A program made the translations under genes and the position numbers. Positions 43,191 through 53,523 of a stretch of DNA of 64,000 nucleotides are shown here, one piece after another. The notes under the pieces were generated by a model, which made no database searches, had not been told where the DNA came from, and was given only the letters and a program-made list of their open reading frames with translations. The stretch lies in contig DUSX01000009.1 in NCBI GenBank assembly GCA_012842395.1, forward strand, positions 124,001 through 188,000. Reading direction: 5' to 3'. Source of the stretch: Bacillota bacterium (GTDB lineage: Bacteria; Bacillota; SHA-98; UBA4971). Numbering within the stretch: the first letter of the stretch is position 1; each line of letters opens with the position of its first letter.

Positions 43191-44411
43191 ATGCGCGTTT
43201 TGATGCTTTCGTACGAGTACCCGCCTGAGGTGGTCGGAGGGCTCGGTGCCGCGGTCTCGGGCCTCGCGAGATCTCTCACAAGACACGGCGATGAGGTGCA
43301 TGTGATATGCGCGAGCTCCGGAGGAGACGCGGCGTCTTCGGTTCAAGACGGCGTGAAGGTGTCCCGGGTCGCGCGCTCGATCATCCAGGCAAGCGGTGAT
43401 CCTTACGGCGGTGGCGGGGGGGCGTTCCTTCATACCGTCATGGAAGCCAACTTCGGGCTTACCAGCCGAACGGTATCGGAGGCGCGCGGCTGCGATGTAT
43501 ACGACGTTCTGCACGCTCACGACTGGCTGGTCGGGTTCGCGGCCAAGTCCCTCAAACACGCCCTGCACATACCGCTCGTCCTCACGGTTCACTCCACGGA
43601 ATACGGTAGAAATAGAGGCATCCACTCGGACCTTCAGAAATACATTCATGAGGTCGAGTGGATGATCACCTATGAGGCGTGGAGGGTCATATGTTGCAGC
43701 CACTACATGGCTGACGAGCTCAGGAGGATATTCTCGCTGCCCGGGGACAAGATAGACGTCATCCCCAACGGCGTGGACCCCGAAATGTCTCGGCCGCCGG
43801 ACGCGGAGTTCGTGAGGCAAACGCGACTTCGGTTCGCCCGTCCCGAGGATCGACTGGTTTTCTACGTGGGCAGGCTCGTATACGAGAAAGGAGTTCACGT
43901 GTTGCTCGACGCCGTCCCCCAGGTGCTTGCGGAGGTGCCGAACACGCGGTTCGTCATCGCTGGCGACGGGTACTACGCGAGCGTCCTCCAGGAAAAGGCC
44001 GCGAAAATGGGACTTGGCCAGGCGGTGACGTTCGCGGGCCGCATCAGCGATGAGGAGCGCGACGCGCTCTACGCCGCGGCCGATGTGGCGGTGTTCCCCA
44101 GCCTCTACGAGCCTTTCGGCATCGTGGCGCTGGAGGCGATGGCGAGGGGCACGGCGGTCGTGGCGTCGGACGTCGGCGGGCTTTCGGAGGTCATCCGGCA
44201 CGAGGAGACGGGCGTCAAGGTCTACCCAGGGAGCGCCGACTCTCTTGCCTGGGGGATCCGCCGGGTGCTCTGCGACGCCGGCTTTCGGAGCCTCCTTTCG
44301 CAGCGCGGCCGCGAGGACGCGCTCTCAAGGTTCGGGTGGGACGCGGTCGCGGCCTCCACGCACTCTGTGTACGAACGTGTCCGCGCCGAGGCGGCCCGGG
44401 TGGCGTGGTAG
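43191..44411 (+). CDS. GT4 glycosyltransferase, glycogen-synthase-like
   Basis: A 406-residue GT4 enzyme. It starts MRVLMLSYEYPPEVVGGLGAAVSGLARSL, the KVGGL-like acceptor/donor loop of starch and glycogen synthases. It continues with VLHAHDWL, VLTVHSTEYGRNRG and VDVIPNGVD-like DVIPNGVDPEMS, then FYVGRLVYEKGVHVLLDA and the E-x7-E block PSLYEPFGIVALEAMARGTAVVASDVGGLSEV. With GH57 branching-type and nucleotidyltransferase genes next, an alpha-glucan role is likely. ATG 43191 is chosen for AGGAGG eight bases upstream. Confidence 0.87.
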   Translation: MRVLMLSYEYPPEVVGGLGAAVSGLARSLTRHGDEVHVICASSGGDAASSVQDGVKVSRVARSIIQASGDPYGGGGGAFLHTVMEANFGLTSRTVSEARGCDVYDVLHAHDWLVGFAAKSLKHALHIPLVLTVHSTEYGRNRGIHSDLQKYIHEVEWMITYEAWRVICCSHYMADELRRIFSLPGDKIDVIPNGVDPEMSRPPDAEFVRQTRLRFARPEDRLVFYVGRLVYEKGVHVLLDAVPQVLAEVPNTRFVIAGDGYYASVLQEKAAKMGLGQAVTFAGRISDEERDALYAAADVAVFPSLYEPFGIVALEAMARGTAVVASDVGGLSEVIRHEETGVKVYPGSADSLAWGIRRVLCDAGFRSLLSQRGREDALSRFGWDAVAASTHSVYERVRAEAARVAW

Positions 44412-44844
44412 GCGTGGCGGGGCAGGCGGCGGGGCGCATGTGTGTGGTGCTGTGTGCGCGGCGCGCGCGGTGCGCGGTCGGCCGCATCGGGGGCGGCGGG
44501 GGCAGGCCAGGCACGAGGATGCGCAATGCAGGGCACGCAAAGAGCACGCAAAGCCCAGCCAGGCCAACAGGAGACGAATGACGGGCGGGCGGCAGGGCGG
44601 GCCTGCCCCCGCACAGTGATACGTTACGTGAAGACGCACGCGTGAAAGGAGGGAGCGGCGAGGCGTGCCATTCAGCCGAACCGGGCCGTTGCCCCACCAC
44701 TCTTGGCGGACGCGGTAGACGCTGAGCTGAGGATCAGCCTGGGGCCTGGGGGCCGATAGGCGTTGCAGACCGGCCTGCGGCCTGCGGGCCTGAGGGCTGC
44801 GGGCTGCGCGGGCAGGGCAGGGCGCGCGGAGCCGCGCACAGAAG
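44412..44844 (+). other. gene-free GC-rich gap
   Basis: No gene recognised. A good ribosome-site sequence (GGAGGGAG, 44648-44655) precedes GTG 44665, but that frame stops after 17 codons at 44716. Near 44770-44820 short runs such as GGCCTGCGG and GGGCTGCGG repeat. Confidence 0.35.
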
Positions 44845-46845
44845 ATGGCCACCGAGGTGCATCGCGAGGCGGGTCTTTCGCCGGATCCTCCGGCGGGCGA
44901 CACCGGACCCAGAGGATCTCTCGTATTCGTGTTTCATAGCCACATACCCTATTGTCGTAAGGCGGGAATGTGGCCTTTCGGAGAGGAATGGCTGTACGAG
45001 GCGATGCTCGAATCGTACATCCTGCTCTTGGAGCTCCTCCGGGCGGTTCCTTGGGAACCCCTGGCAGAGGCGCAAGGGGCGGAGCGCACACGGACGCGGC
45101 GGTCGCAGGGGGAGGGGGGCGGCTCGGGAGCAGATGAGCCTGCCAGAGCGGGGCACCTCTCCGCCGTGCAGCGCAAGGGGTCCGTGAGCGTGACTTTGGG
45201 CATCACCCCGATCCTCCTGGACCAGCTTGATGATGATTACATGCGCGAGGGCTTTCTGAGATGGGCGGAGGCCCGCCTCGCGCGGGCAGAGAACGACCGG
45301 GGCCGGTTCAGGCTTGCGGGCGATCGCGCCCGCGAGCGACAGGCGGCGGCCTACTGTGAGAGGTACGGGCGCGCGATAAACGTGTTCCGCAGCGAGTACG
45401 CCTGCGACATCGCGGGGGCGTTCGGCGAGCTCCAAGAGCGCGGGGTGGTCGAGATAATCACGTCGGCGGCTACGCATGCCTACCTGCCGCTCCTACGCGA
45501 GGACACGTCTATTCGAGCCCAGCTCGCCGCCGGATGTGAGAGTTACACGAGGCGTTTCGGCAGGGCTCCGCGGGGGATATGGTTGCCGGAGTGCGCCTAC
45601 AGGCCCGGCTTGGAAGACTATCTTCAGGCGCTGGGCCTGGAGTACTTCTTCGTCGACAGGCATGCTGTCGAAGGCGGGGAGCCCATCGGCATAGCGAGTG
45701 GTCACGGTGATGGGCCAACGGGCACGGGGGCGCGGGCCGAAGCGGGCGGCGGCGCGGTTCACGCGACGGCTGCGGGCGCCGGTGCCGCTTGGAGCAGGCC
45801 CGCCCGAGCTGACCAGACCCTGGCCGGCCAGGCGCGAGCAGGCCGGGGCGGCGAGTCGGGACGAACGACTTTCAAGCCCTACTTTGTGAGTGGGTCGCGT
45901 GTGGCATGCTTCGGGAGGAACGAGCGCGTAACGGCCCAGGTGTGGTCGTCGTGGCTTGGTTATCCCGGTGATGGGGCGTATCGGGAGTTCCATAAGAAGG
46001 ACGATATCTCGGGCCTCCAATACTGGCGCGTCACGTCGAGGGACACGGACCTGGGAGCGAAAGAGGTTTACGATGTCGATGCGGCGTCGGCCAAGCTCAG
46101 GGAACACGCAGCCCACTTCGTCGGACTCGTCCACGAGCTTGTAAACGACTGGTGGGTGAAGACGGGCGAGCATGGCGTGGTCGTGGCGCCGTACGATACG
46201 GAGCTCTTCGGACACTGGTGGTACGAGGGAGTGGAGTGGCTCGGCGAAGTGCTCAAGGGGCTCTCAGGGAGTGCCTGGCTGGCCGCGAGATCCGCGGGGC
46301 AGGTGCTCGACGAGCACCCACCGCAGGAGGCCATCGATGTTACCGAGTCGTCGTGGGGACGAGGCGGGGGGCACGATGTGTGGTTCAACGACGGGACCGC
46401 CTGGATGTGGGAGATCATCCACGCAGCCGAAGCGCGGGTGAAAAGGCTCGCGGCGTTGTGCGAGCCTGACGGTGGCCGGTCGGCCGGTCGGCCGGCGGGC
46501 CAGCTGGAGGGAGGCGGTCGTGCCTGTCCCGACTTCCTTGATAGCATAAAGGCCCAGGCGTTGAGGGAGTTCTTCCTGCTCATGTCCAGCGACTGGCCGT
46601 TCCTCGTGACGGAACGGCAGGCGACGGAGTATGGGGCGAGGCGTTTCAGGGAGCATGCCGAGAGGTTTGACAGGCTCATGGACTACGCGGAGGAGGTCCT
46701 CGAGGCGGCCGGGCCCGGTGGCATTGGGGCTGGGTCGGGAGCGAGCGTCGAAGCCCGCGAGGAGGCCGCGCGTTACCTCGCCACAGTGAGCGACCTGGAT
46801 GACGCGTTCCCGTGGCTCGATTTCTCGGTGCTGTCGCCGAAGTAA
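44845..46845 (+). CDS. GH57 glycoside hydrolase, 1,4-alpha-glucan branching enzyme type
   Basis: A 666-residue GH57 enzyme of the branching-enzyme type (catalytic barrel plus DUF1957-like C-terminal helices). The start of the barrel carries LVFVFHSHIPYCR (His motif 1). The catalytic nucleophile is Glu249 in GIWLPECAY. The acid/base Asp451 lies in APYDTELFGHWWYEG. The C-terminal DWPFLVTERQATEYGARRFREHAERF is typical of the subgroup. A low-complexity Ala/Gly/Arg insert at about 285-340 is not a family feature. Start support is weak (AGAAG). It is followed by the nucleotidyltransferase fusion 33 bases downstream, and its job is glucan branching. Confidence 0.88.
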   Translation: MATEVHREAGLSPDPPAGDTGPRGSLVFVFHSHIPYCRKAGMWPFGEEWLYEAMLESYILLLELLRAVPWEPLAEAQGAERTRTRRSQGEGGGSGADEPARAGHLSAVQRKGSVSVTLGITPILLDQLDDDYMREGFLRWAEARLARAENDRGRFRLAGDRARERQAAAYCERYGRAINVFRSEYACDIAGAFGELQERGVVEIITSAATHAYLPLLREDTSIRAQLAAGCESYTRRFGRAPRGIWLPECAYRPGLEDYLQALGLEYFFVDRHAVEGGEPIGIASGHGDGPTGTGARAEAGGGAVHATAAGAGAAWSRPARADQTLAGQARAGRGGESGRTTFKPYFVSGSRVACFGRNERVTAQVWSSWLGYPGDGAYREFHKKDDISGLQYWRVTSRDTDLGAKEVYDVDAASAKLREHAAHFVGLVHELVNDWWVKTGEHGVVVAPYDTELFGHWWYEGVEWLGEVLKGLSGSAWLAARSAGQVLDEHPPQEAIDVTESSWGRGGGHDVWFNDGTAWMWEIIHAAEARVKRLAALCEPDGGRSAGRPAGQLEGGGRACPDFLDSIKAQALREFFLLMSSDWPFLVTERQATEYGARRFREHAERFDRLMDYAEEVLEAAGPGGIGAGSGASVEAREEAARYLATVSDLDDAFPWLDFSVLSPK

Positions 46846-46878
46846 AACGGGACCGGCATTGCGAGTGGGGGGCTTGAC

Positions 46879-49410
46879 ATGAAAGCGGTGGTCATGGCGG
46901 GTGGAGAGGGAACCAGGCTGCGTCCGCTTACGTGCAACCGTCCGAAACCGATGGTGCCCGTGGCCAACAAGCCCATCATACAGCACATCTTCGAGCTCCT
47001 GAAGCGCCACGGCATCACGGACATCGCCGTCACGCTCTATTATCTTGCCGACGAGATCGAGAGCTTCTTCAGCGACGGGGCCGAGCTCGGGCTGCACCTC
47101 TCCTATTCGGTGGAGGATGTGCCCCTCGGGACCGCCGGCAGCGTAAAGAAGGCTGCCGAGGTATTCGGCAGGGAACGAGTGCTCGTCATAAGCGGTGACG
47201 CGCTCACCGACATCGACCTTCGGGAAGCGGTGAGGTTTCACGAGGAGAAATCGGCTGTCGCTACCATAGTCACCACGAGGGTCGACAACCCCCTCGAGTA
47301 CGGCATCGTGGTCACCGATGACGAAGGTAGAATCCGCAGGTTCCTGGAGAAGCCGAGCTGGGGGGAGGTGTTCAGCGACACGGTCAATACCGGGATATAC
47401 ATCCTCGAGCCCGAGGTGCTCGACTACATCGACCCGGGGAGGCCCGTCGATTTCAGCCAGGACGTTTTCCCCGCGCTTCTCCGCGACGGGAAAGGGCTAT
47501 ACGCGTACGTGGCATCCGGGTACTGGTGCGATGTCGGCAACATCCAGCAGTACAGGCAGGCCCAGGTGGACGCCGTGATGGGTAAAGTGAAGGTGGAGAT
47601 CCCGGGCAACAAGATGGGCGCCGACATCTGGGTTGGCGAGGGCACGGAGATCGCTCCTGACGCCCGCCTCTCCGGCCCGCTCGTCATAGGCCGGAACTGC
47701 CTGATAGGCCCCGGCGCCGGCTGTTTTGAGTACACCTTCATGGGTGACAACTGCATAATCGAGAGGGATGCGGTCATCCAGCGAAGCATCCTATGGCCCG
47801 ACACCTTCGTGGGCCAGGGCGCCGAGGTGCGGGGCGCCATAGTCGGGCAGCACGCGATCGTCAAGGACTTCGTCACGTGCCATGAGGGCGTGGTCGTAGG
47901 CGACAGGTGCAGGATCGAGCAAGGCGCCATGCTCCAGCCCCAGATCAAGGTCTGGCCGAACAAGATCATCGAGCCGGGGTCGCGTGTCACCATGAGCCTC
48001 ATTTGGGGCACGAAGTGGCCGGGCTCCATCTTCAAAGACAGGGGCGTCACGGGCCTCACAAACATCGAGCTCACGCCCGAGTTCGCGATGAAGCTCGGGG
48101 CGTCGTTCGGCAGCTCCATCGGCAAGGGGGCGACCGTCACGACGAGCCGCGACGACCATCCGGCGTCCAGGATGATCCTCAGGTCCATCATCTGCGGCCT
48201 CATGACGGTGGGCGTGAACATCTTCGACCTCCGGTCCACACCCCTTCCCGTGAGCCGCTACAACATAAAGCCCCTCGGGGTGGACGGCGGGGTGCACATC
48301 CGGGTATCTCCGGACAATCCCAAGCTCACCCTAATCGAGCTCTTCGGCAGGCAGGGCATCAACTTGCCCAGGGCTCACGAACGCAAGATCGAGAACATCT
48401 TCTTCCGCGAGGACTTCCGCCGCACCGACGCGGACGAGGTAGGTAAGCTGGAGTTCCCCGGACGGGTGCTCGAGCCTTACACGGAGGCTTTCTTCAACTA
48501 CGTGGACGAGCGTATCATCGCGGAGTCGCGCATTAGCGTGGTTGTGGACTACGCTTACAGCAGGCTGTCGATGTTCCTCCCGAGCATCTTCGGGAGGCTG
48601 GGATGCGAGATGGTCGCCCTGAACGCGTACCCCGACCACTCGCGCGCCCCGAAGACCCGTGAAGACCGAGAGGCCCATCTCAAAAAGCTGTCGGAGACCG
48701 TGAGCACGCTCAAGGCCGACGTCGGGGTGCTGGTGGAAAGCGACGGCGAGCGCCTGGCGCTCGTGGACGAAACGGGCAGGGTGGTGGAAGGCAACACGCT
48801 CCTTGCGGCCATGGTTTGGTTGGCGACGCGCGATGCGGCCGGGACGGCGGGCGGCGCGACCGGGGACGGTGTTCTCATCGCGGCGACCGTGGGCGCCACG
48901 AGCGCCGTGGACCGGATCGCGGCACAGCATGGCGCGAGAATAGTACGGACTAGGGAGGACGCCCGGTCTCTGATGGAGTTCGCCTCCAGGGCGGGCCAGG
49001 ACGTGCTCTTTGCCGGCGATACCGAAGGCGGATTCATCTTCCCCAGATTCCAGCCGGCGTTCGACGCCATGTTCTCGCTGGCAAAGGTCTTCGAGTTCCT
49101 CGCGCGCCAGGGCGTCAGGTTGTCTTGCGTTGTGGATAACCTGGCGATTCCGCCCATGGTGACCGGTTCGGTGGCCTGCCCATGGGAGTATAAGGGCCGG
49201 GTCATGCGAGTGCTGGCCGAAGAGACGGGAGATATGCGACGCGAATTCATCGACGGCCTGCGCCTCTTCTTTGATGATGGCTGGGTGCTCGTCTTGCCAG
49301 ACCCGTCGGAGCCTTTGATCCACATTTACTCCGAGGCCGCCGCCGCGGAGAGCGCTGCCGGCAGGGCGAAGGAGTATGCTGACAGGGTCGCGGCCATCAT
49401 CGGAATCTAG
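46879..49410 (+). CDS. nucleotidyltransferase / left-handed beta-helix / phosphomannomutase-like fusion
   Basis: An 843-residue three-part protein. Residues 1-230 are an NTP_transferase ([72 protein letters not shown]). About 250-370 is a hexapeptide beta-helix. About 375-840 is phosphoglucomutase/phosphomannomutase-like. In the last part the usual phosphoserine motif TASHNP reads RVSPDNP and the metal-binding D-x-D-x-D-R loop reads ESDGER, so mutase activity is doubtful. Fusions of this type act as mannose-1-phosphate guanylyltransferases or regulators. It continues the glucan gene order. Confidence 0.85.
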   Translation: MKAVVMAGGEGTRLRPLTCNRPKPMVPVANKPIIQHIFELLKRHGITDIAVTLYYLADEIESFFSDGAELGLHLSYSVEDVPLGTAGSVKKAAEVFGRERVLVISGDALTDIDLREAVRFHEEKSAVATIVTTRVDNPLEYGIVVTDDEGRIRRFLEKPSWGEVFSDTVNTGIYILEPEVLDYIDPGRPVDFSQDVFPALLRDGKGLYAYVASGYWCDVGNIQQYRQAQVDAVMGKVKVEIPGNKMGADIWVGEGTEIAPDARLSGPLVIGRNCLIGPGAGCFEYTFMGDNCIIERDAVIQRSILWPDTFVGQGAEVRGAIVGQHAIVKDFVTCHEGVVVGDRCRIEQGAMLQPQIKVWPNKIIEPGSRVTMSLIWGTKWPGSIFKDRGVTGLTNIELTPEFAMKLGASFGSSIGKGATVTTSRDDHPASRMILRSIICGLMTVGVNIFDLRSTPLPVSRYNIKPLGVDGGVHIRVSPDNPKLTLIELFGRQGINLPRAHERKIENIFFREDFRRTDADEVGKLEFPGRVLEPYTEAFFNYVDERIIAESRISVVVDYAYSRLSMFLPSIFGRLGCEMVALNAYPDHSRAPKTREDREAHLKKLSETVSTLKADVGVLVESDGERLALVDETGRVVEGNTLLAAMVWLATRDAAGTAGGATGDGVLIAATVGATSAVDRIAAQHGARIVRTREDARSLMEFASRAGQDVLFAGDTEGGFIFPRFQPAFDAMFSLAKVFEFLARQGVRLSCVVDNLAIPPMVTGSVACPWEYKGRVMRVLAEETGDMRREFIDGLRLFFDDGWVLVLPDPSEPLIHIYSEAAAAESAAGRAKEYADRVAAIIGI

Positions 49411-49414
49411 GTGA

Positions 49415-49567
49415 GGGTGCGTTAGTCCTTGCGCCTCTTCCAGTAGTTGCCGGGCTGCCGGTGTTGCACCCGGGGACGGCGCCCCAAGCGGGGCGCGCTT
49501 CGCCAAAATCCGGCCCGTCCGGCCAGTGGCCGGATTTTGACACCCCTCGTGCAATCACCGGCAACCC
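49415..49567 (+). repeat. interspersed repeat family B, copy 2
   Basis: Flank GTGCGTTAGTCCTTGCG...CTTCCAGTAGTTGCC leads into the core 49452-49567, bounded by GGGCTGCCGGTGTTGC and GCAATCACCGGCAACCC. Inside, GGCGCCCC-AAGC-GGGGCGC is a hairpin, and AAAATCCGGCC / GGCCGGATTTT forms long arms. It is the shortest copy and the best model for the family. The remaining gap to 49728 shows nothing further. Confidence 0.82.
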
Positions 49568-49728
49568 CTCCCAAAGGTCGGGAGCGTTTCTGCACCCCCA
49601 CTCAGGCGGATCGTAGGCAATTTGTGCCGCTCCTCGGCGGGTGAGTTCCTCGCACGGATGCCTGCTGTCCTCAAATGGACGCCCACCCCCTGGCCCCGGG
49701 CCTTGATGATTGTCGGCTGCGCGGGCGG

Positions 49729-50727
49729 CTACCCTAGCATGAACCCCAGGGAGAGGAGGAGCCCAACCGCTAAGTGCAAGAGAATGGTGAAGAGACTCGC
49801 GGCTACCTGACATGACGCGACGTACCCTCCGCTGGCCGCGGCGGCGCGGCGCGATGCGGAGAGGCCGTAAGCCGCGCGCAAGTTGCGGATGCCCAGAAAC
49901 GCCAGAGGTGCGGCGAGATACGTGAGCGCCGTCGCCCGCGGGAGCCATCCGAGGGAAATGGCTGCGGCGATGACGGCAAACGGCGCGAGCACGAGCGCGG
50001 CGTAACCCGCTGCGGCTGTCCGTAGGGATAGGCGCGCGACGAGCGTGCGCTTGCCGCAGGCGCTGTCGGCCGCGCGGTCCGGGAACTCGTTCACAAAGAC
50101 TATGGCTGCAACCAGCAGGCCCACTGGGAGCGAGGCGGCGAGGGCCTCGAGTGCGCCTGCGTCCAGCCTCCCGGCCTGCACGTAGTATACGCTGATGACG
50201 GTGAGCGGGCCGAACGAGAGGCCGATCGTGGCCTCGCCGAGCCCGATGTAGGAGAGACGCAGAGGCGGTGCGGTGTAGCAGTAGCCGCAGAGGAAGCCCG
50301 CAAGGCCCAGGGCGACCACAGCTGGTCCTCGGGACACGGCCAGGATGAGACTTATTAGGGCGGCCGCGGCGAAGAGCGCCCTGTAGGCCTGAGAGACCTC
50401 GTACGGGTCCAGCGTCCCGTTAACGAGGATCGTGCCGCCCCCATAGAAGGGAGTTCGGTCGTCGCGGATCTCATCCGCACCGCTCGCGAAGTCGTAGTAG
50501 TCGTTGACGAGGTTGGCCCCCAGGTGCAGGGCGAGCACGCCCGCGGCGCTCAACAAGAACGGCACCGTGGCGAAGGAGCCGTGAGAGGCCGCCACGGCGC
50601 CACCCAGCGCCACCGGCACCATGCTCGCGGACGAGAAGGCCGCGCGCGTGGCACCCGCCCAGAACCAAAGCACGTTGAGAATGCGCCGAATGGTGTATAC
50701 TGGACCTTTTACCGCACCCGTTCCCAC
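49729..50727 (-). CDS. UbiA-family prenyltransferase, MenA-like
   Basis: A 332-residue integral membrane prenyltransferase. The first Asp-rich motif is NLVNDYYDFASGAD and the second is VFVNEFPDRAAD, both needed for magnesium-pyrophosphate binding. Eight to nine hydrophobic helices alternate. The GTILVNGTLDPYEV and GYCYTAPPLRL blocks resemble 1,4-dihydroxy-2-naphthoate polyprenyltransferases (menaquinone synthesis). No other men gene lies nearby, so the aromatic acceptor is not confirmed. GTG start with AGAGGAA ahead. Confidence 0.83.
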   Translation of the reverse strand: MGTGAVKGPVYTIRRILNVLWFWAGATRAAFSSASMVPVALGGAVAASHGSFATVPFLLSAAGVLALHLGANLVNDYYDFASGADEIRDDRTPFYGGGTILVNGTLDPYEVSQAYRALFAAAALISLILAVSRGPAVVALGLAGFLCGYCYTAPPLRLSYIGLGEATIGLSFGPLTVISVYYVQAGRLDAGALEALAASLPVGLLVAAIVFVNEFPDRAADSACGKRTLVARLSLRTAAAGYAALVLAPFAVIAAAISLGWLPRATALTYLAAPLAFLGIRNLRAAYGLSASRRAAAASGGYVASCQVAASLFTILLHLAVGLLLSLGFMLG

Positions 50728-50855
50728 TTGTTCCTCTTCCTTTTCGCCTTAGCGTTATATTCTTTCGTGGCGTTATAGTCTTTCCCGAGAACGGGCTGCG
50801 GTACGCGACATGGAAGTGTGTCCCGCTTCAAGACGCATCTCACTCCGAGACGAAC

Positions 50856-50886
50856 GGTGGGGCGAGGGTGCAACCCTCGCCCCACC
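50856..50886 (-). terminator. 14-bp perfect hairpin, possible terminator of the rbs operon
   Basis: GGTGGGGCGAGGGT (50856-50869) pairs exactly with ACCCTCGCCCCACC (50873-50886) around a 3-base loop, about 80 bases after the rbsB stop on the minus strand. No T-run follows, so confidence is limited. Confidence 0.5.
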
Positions 50887-50963
50887 TCCAACCCCCGGCG
50901 CGCCGTCTCGCAGTGTGCCTTGCGACGGGCGGCGTCGGTCGCGCCTGGCCTGGCCTACTTCGT

Positions 50964-51863
50964 CTACTTTGTGACAAGCTCGAGCGGGACAGGTATGAAC
51001 TTATCAACACTCGCGCCATCAAGTACTTTCTTGGCGGTCTCCACCGCCATGGCCCCCATCGTTCGTGGCTTCTGAGCGACTGTCGCGGCCATCTTGCCGT
51101 CCTTTACGGCTTTCACGGCGTCGTCCGTCGCGTCGAACCCAACGATCTTGATGGCTGACAGGCGCCCGGCGGCTTCGATCGCGCGCAGCGCACCCAGAGC
51201 CATCTCGTCGTTGTGGCAGAAGAGCCCGTCGATGGCGGGCTGAGCCTGCAGGATGTTCTCCATGACGGTCATGCCCTTGGCTCTGTCAAACCCGGCTTCC
51301 TGGCGTGCAACGACCTGGATGCCGGGGTACTTCTTGATGACCTCGTTGAAGCCCTTGCCCCTGTCCCTCGCGGCCGAGGTACCAGGTATGCCTTCGAGCT
51401 CCACGACCTTGCCCTTGTAGTTGAGAAGCTTCGCGAGATACTCGCCAGCCATGCGCCCTCCCTCGACGTTATCGGACGCTATATGGCACACCACCTCGCC
51501 GCCGTCGGATCCCCTATCCACCGTGATCACCGGTATCTTCGCTGCGTTCGCCGACTTTATGGCGGGCACGATGGCTGCAGAATCACACGGGTTGATGAGG
51601 ATTATGTCAACACGCTCCTGGATGAAGTTCTCAACCTGGCTGAGCTGCTTGTTGGGGTCGTTTTGCGCATCCGCAACATTCACTTCCACTCCTACCTTGC
51701 CGGCCGCCTCAAGCGCTCCGTCCCTGAGGTCCACGAAGAACGGATTGTTGAGAGTGGATATGGCGAGACCCACCTTCGGCTTCGCGGCCGCCGCTGTCAA
51801 ACCAGTCAAGGTCGCGAAAAAGGCTACACACAGAATGGCCGCTAGGACTCTGGACGCCTTCAT
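50964..51863 (-). CDS. rbsB: ribose ABC transporter substrate-binding protein
   Basis: A 299-residue periplasmic-binding-type protein (Peripla_BP_4). Residues 1-27 are a signal peptide (MKASRVLAAILCVAFFATLTGLTAAAA). Without a lipobox Cys, membrane anchoring in this monoderm-type organism is unclear. Mature blocks VGLAISTLNNPFFVDL, INPCDSAAIVPAIKSAN, VITVDRGSDGGEVVCHIASDN and FCHNDEMALGALRAIEAAGR are typical RbsB ribose-binding segments. ATG 51863 is chosen for AGGTAAG upstream and because it starts the signal peptide. Last gene of the rbs operon. Confidence 0.92.
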   Translation of the reverse strand: MKASRVLAAILCVAFFATLTGLTAAAAKPKVGLAISTLNNPFFVDLRDGALEAAGKVGVEVNVADAQNDPNKQLSQVENFIQERVDIILINPCDSAAIVPAIKSANAAKIPVITVDRGSDGGEVVCHIASDNVEGGRMAGEYLAKLLNYKGKVVELEGIPGTSAARDRGKGFNEVIKKYPGIQVVARQEAGFDRAKGMTVMENILQAQPAIDGLFCHNDEMALGALRAIEAAGRLSAIKIVGFDATDDAVKAVKDGKMAATVAQKPRTMGAMAVETAKKVLDGASVDKFIPVPLELVTK

Positions 51864-51974
51864 GTGACTTACCTGCCTTTCGCATGAGGTTTTGGAGCAC
51901 GAGACCGAGAGAAACCGAGAGGTCCACCGCATTCCCGCTACACTAACGATCTAAGACTATGAATCCCCGATTCA

Positions 51975-52412
51975 TCACCTCCCGTCCGTTGTGGTTTCTC
52001 CAGCGGAATCCTCGAAGAGCCCTTCGACTCCGGAGTAGAGGAGCACGTTGGAGTACGGTCTGAACTCCGCCGTCCGAACCACCGCTTTGCTTTGCTCGAC
52101 CAGCTTCTTGAAGCGCTCGTGAGGCACGAATTCCACATTGACCCGGGGATACGCCCTACGGACCAGGTCCACGACACCTGGGTTCTCCTTCAGGGCCTCC
52201 TCGGCCATGACCACCCGTTCGACCTCCAGCTCTGGCGCGATCGCCATGAGGACCTGCTCGAACGTGGGCACCCCTCTGCAGACGGTGACATCGATGCGCC
52301 TCACTCCCGCAGGGATCGGCAACCCCGCGTCGCATATCGTCAGCGAATCGGTATGTCCGAGGCTAGCGATGGCCTCACAAAGGTGCGGGTTGATTATCCC
52401 TGACTTTTTCAA
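51975..52412 (-). CDS. rbsD: D-ribose pyranase RbsD
   Basis: Converts beta-ribopyranose to the furanose form used by ribokinase. The 145-residue product has the family start KKSGIINPHLCEAIASLGHTDSLTICDAGLPIP, with the catalytic His in LGHTD and the Asp in CDAGLP. The C-terminal VRTAEFRPYSNVLLYSGV carries the conserved Tyr-x-Asn. The TTG at 52412 is preferred because GGAGGTAGAGGG lies just upstream. An in-frame ATG at 52433 would overlap that ribosome site. The C-terminal tail is about ten residues longer than usual. Confidence 0.9.
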   Translation of the reverse strand: MKKSGIINPHLCEAIASLGHTDSLTICDAGLPIPAGVRRIDVTVCRGVPTFEQVLMAIAPELEVERVVMAEEALKENPGVVDLVRRAYPRVNVEFVPHERFKKLVEQSKAVVRTAEFRPYSNVLLYSGVEGLFEDSAGETTTDGR

Positions 52413-52500
52413 GTTCCCTCTACCTCCATGCATCTGCCGCCCTGCCCACTGGGCGCGCGGCTTCCCGTCGGCTTGCCGTTCCTGTGCCTCTGGTTTTGAG

Positions 52501-53523
52501 TCACTGTCTTGCCTGTCGACCCAGCCTCTCGCCCATCCGTGGAGGGCCGCTTTCCACTTGGCTTGCGGTGGTGTGAATGAGCTTATCCATGAGCACCGCC
52601 GCAAGGATCACGAGCCCCTTCGCAACCTCCTGGTAGAACGGCGACACGTTCAAAAGGTTAAGGCCGTTGGCGAGCACGCCTATGATGAACGCGCCTATGA
52701 TAGTGCCTGTGATTCCTCCCTCTCCACCCGAGAGGCTCGTTCCACCGAGGATCACCGCGGCAATGGCGTCCAGCTCGTACCCGGTGCCCGCCGTGGGCTG
52801 CGCGGACATCAGGCGGGCGGTGAGGATGACCGCCGCTATACCTGCTGTAAGCCCGCTAAGCGTGTACACCGCCGTCTTGTACTTCTCGACATTGATACCC
52901 GAGAGGCGACACGCTTGTTCGTTTCCGCCGATGGCATACACCATTCTACCGAACTTCGTGTTGGTCATTAGGAAGTAAACGATGATGTAGATCGCTGCCA
53001 TGATCAGAACCGGGAACGGGATCCCCCAGACGAAGCCGCCGCCGAGGAAGTCGAATACCTTTGAATCGACCAGAAGCGGTCGTCCCCCCGTGTAGACAAG
53101 GGTCAGCCCACGGCACAGGGCGAGCGTGGCCAGGGTGACAATGAAGGGGGGCATTTTGGGATAGGCGACAAACATCCCATTGATGAATCCAACCACCACC
53201 CCGGCACCCAGTCCGACGATGATGGCCACCGCCGGATTTGACGTCGCGCCCAACGCTCCTGCGGCGAGACATCCCGCGAGCGCCACGTTTCCACCGACGG
53301 ACAGGTCTATGCCTCCCGAAATGATGACCATGGTCATGCCGGCAGCCAAGGTGCCGTTAATGGCGACCTGGCGCATGATTATGAGGAAATTGGAAACGCT
53401 GAAAAACCTGGGGTTCAGGATAGACACCACCGCGATGATGACTATGAGCATCAGTGCCATCCCGAACCGCCTAACGATCTCAACCAACGGCGTGCGACCC
53501 AAGGGCGCTCCCTCCCGTGGCAT
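52501..53523 (-). CDS. rbsC: ribose ABC transporter permease
   Basis: A 340-residue BPD_transp_2 permease with eight to ten hydrophobic helices. Landmark blocks are NGTLAAGMTMVIISGGIDLSVGG, GFINGMFVAYPKMPPFIVTLATL, YAIGGNEQACRLSGINVEKYK and ELDAIAAVILGGTSLSGGEGG, all characteristic of RbsC-type permeases. ATG 53523 lies inside rbsA (44-base overlap), so the two are cotranslated. Forms the membrane channel of the ribose importer with RbsA and RbsB. Confidence 0.93.
   Translation of the reverse strand: MPREGAPLGRTPLVEIVRRFGMALMLIVIIAVVSILNPRFFSVSNFLIIMRQVAINGTLAAGMTMVIISGGIDLSVGGNVALAGCLAAGALGATSNPAVAIIVGLGAGVVVGFINGMFVAYPKMPPFIVTLATLALCRGLTLVYTGGRPLLVDSKVFDFLGGGFVWGIPFPVLIMAAIYIIVYFLMTNTKFGRMVYAIGGNEQACRLSGINVEKYKTAVYTLSGLTAGIAAVILTARLMSAQPTAGTGYELDAIAAVILGGTSLSGGEGGITGTIIGAFIIGVLANGLNLLNVSPFYQEVAKGLVILAAVLMDKLIHTTASQVESGPPRMGERLGRQARQ

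Noticed and set aside
44665-44718. 17-codon open frame with a good ribosome site upstream of the GH57 gene
   Set aside because: Too short, no attenuator-type stem follows and its residues suggest no leader-peptide function.
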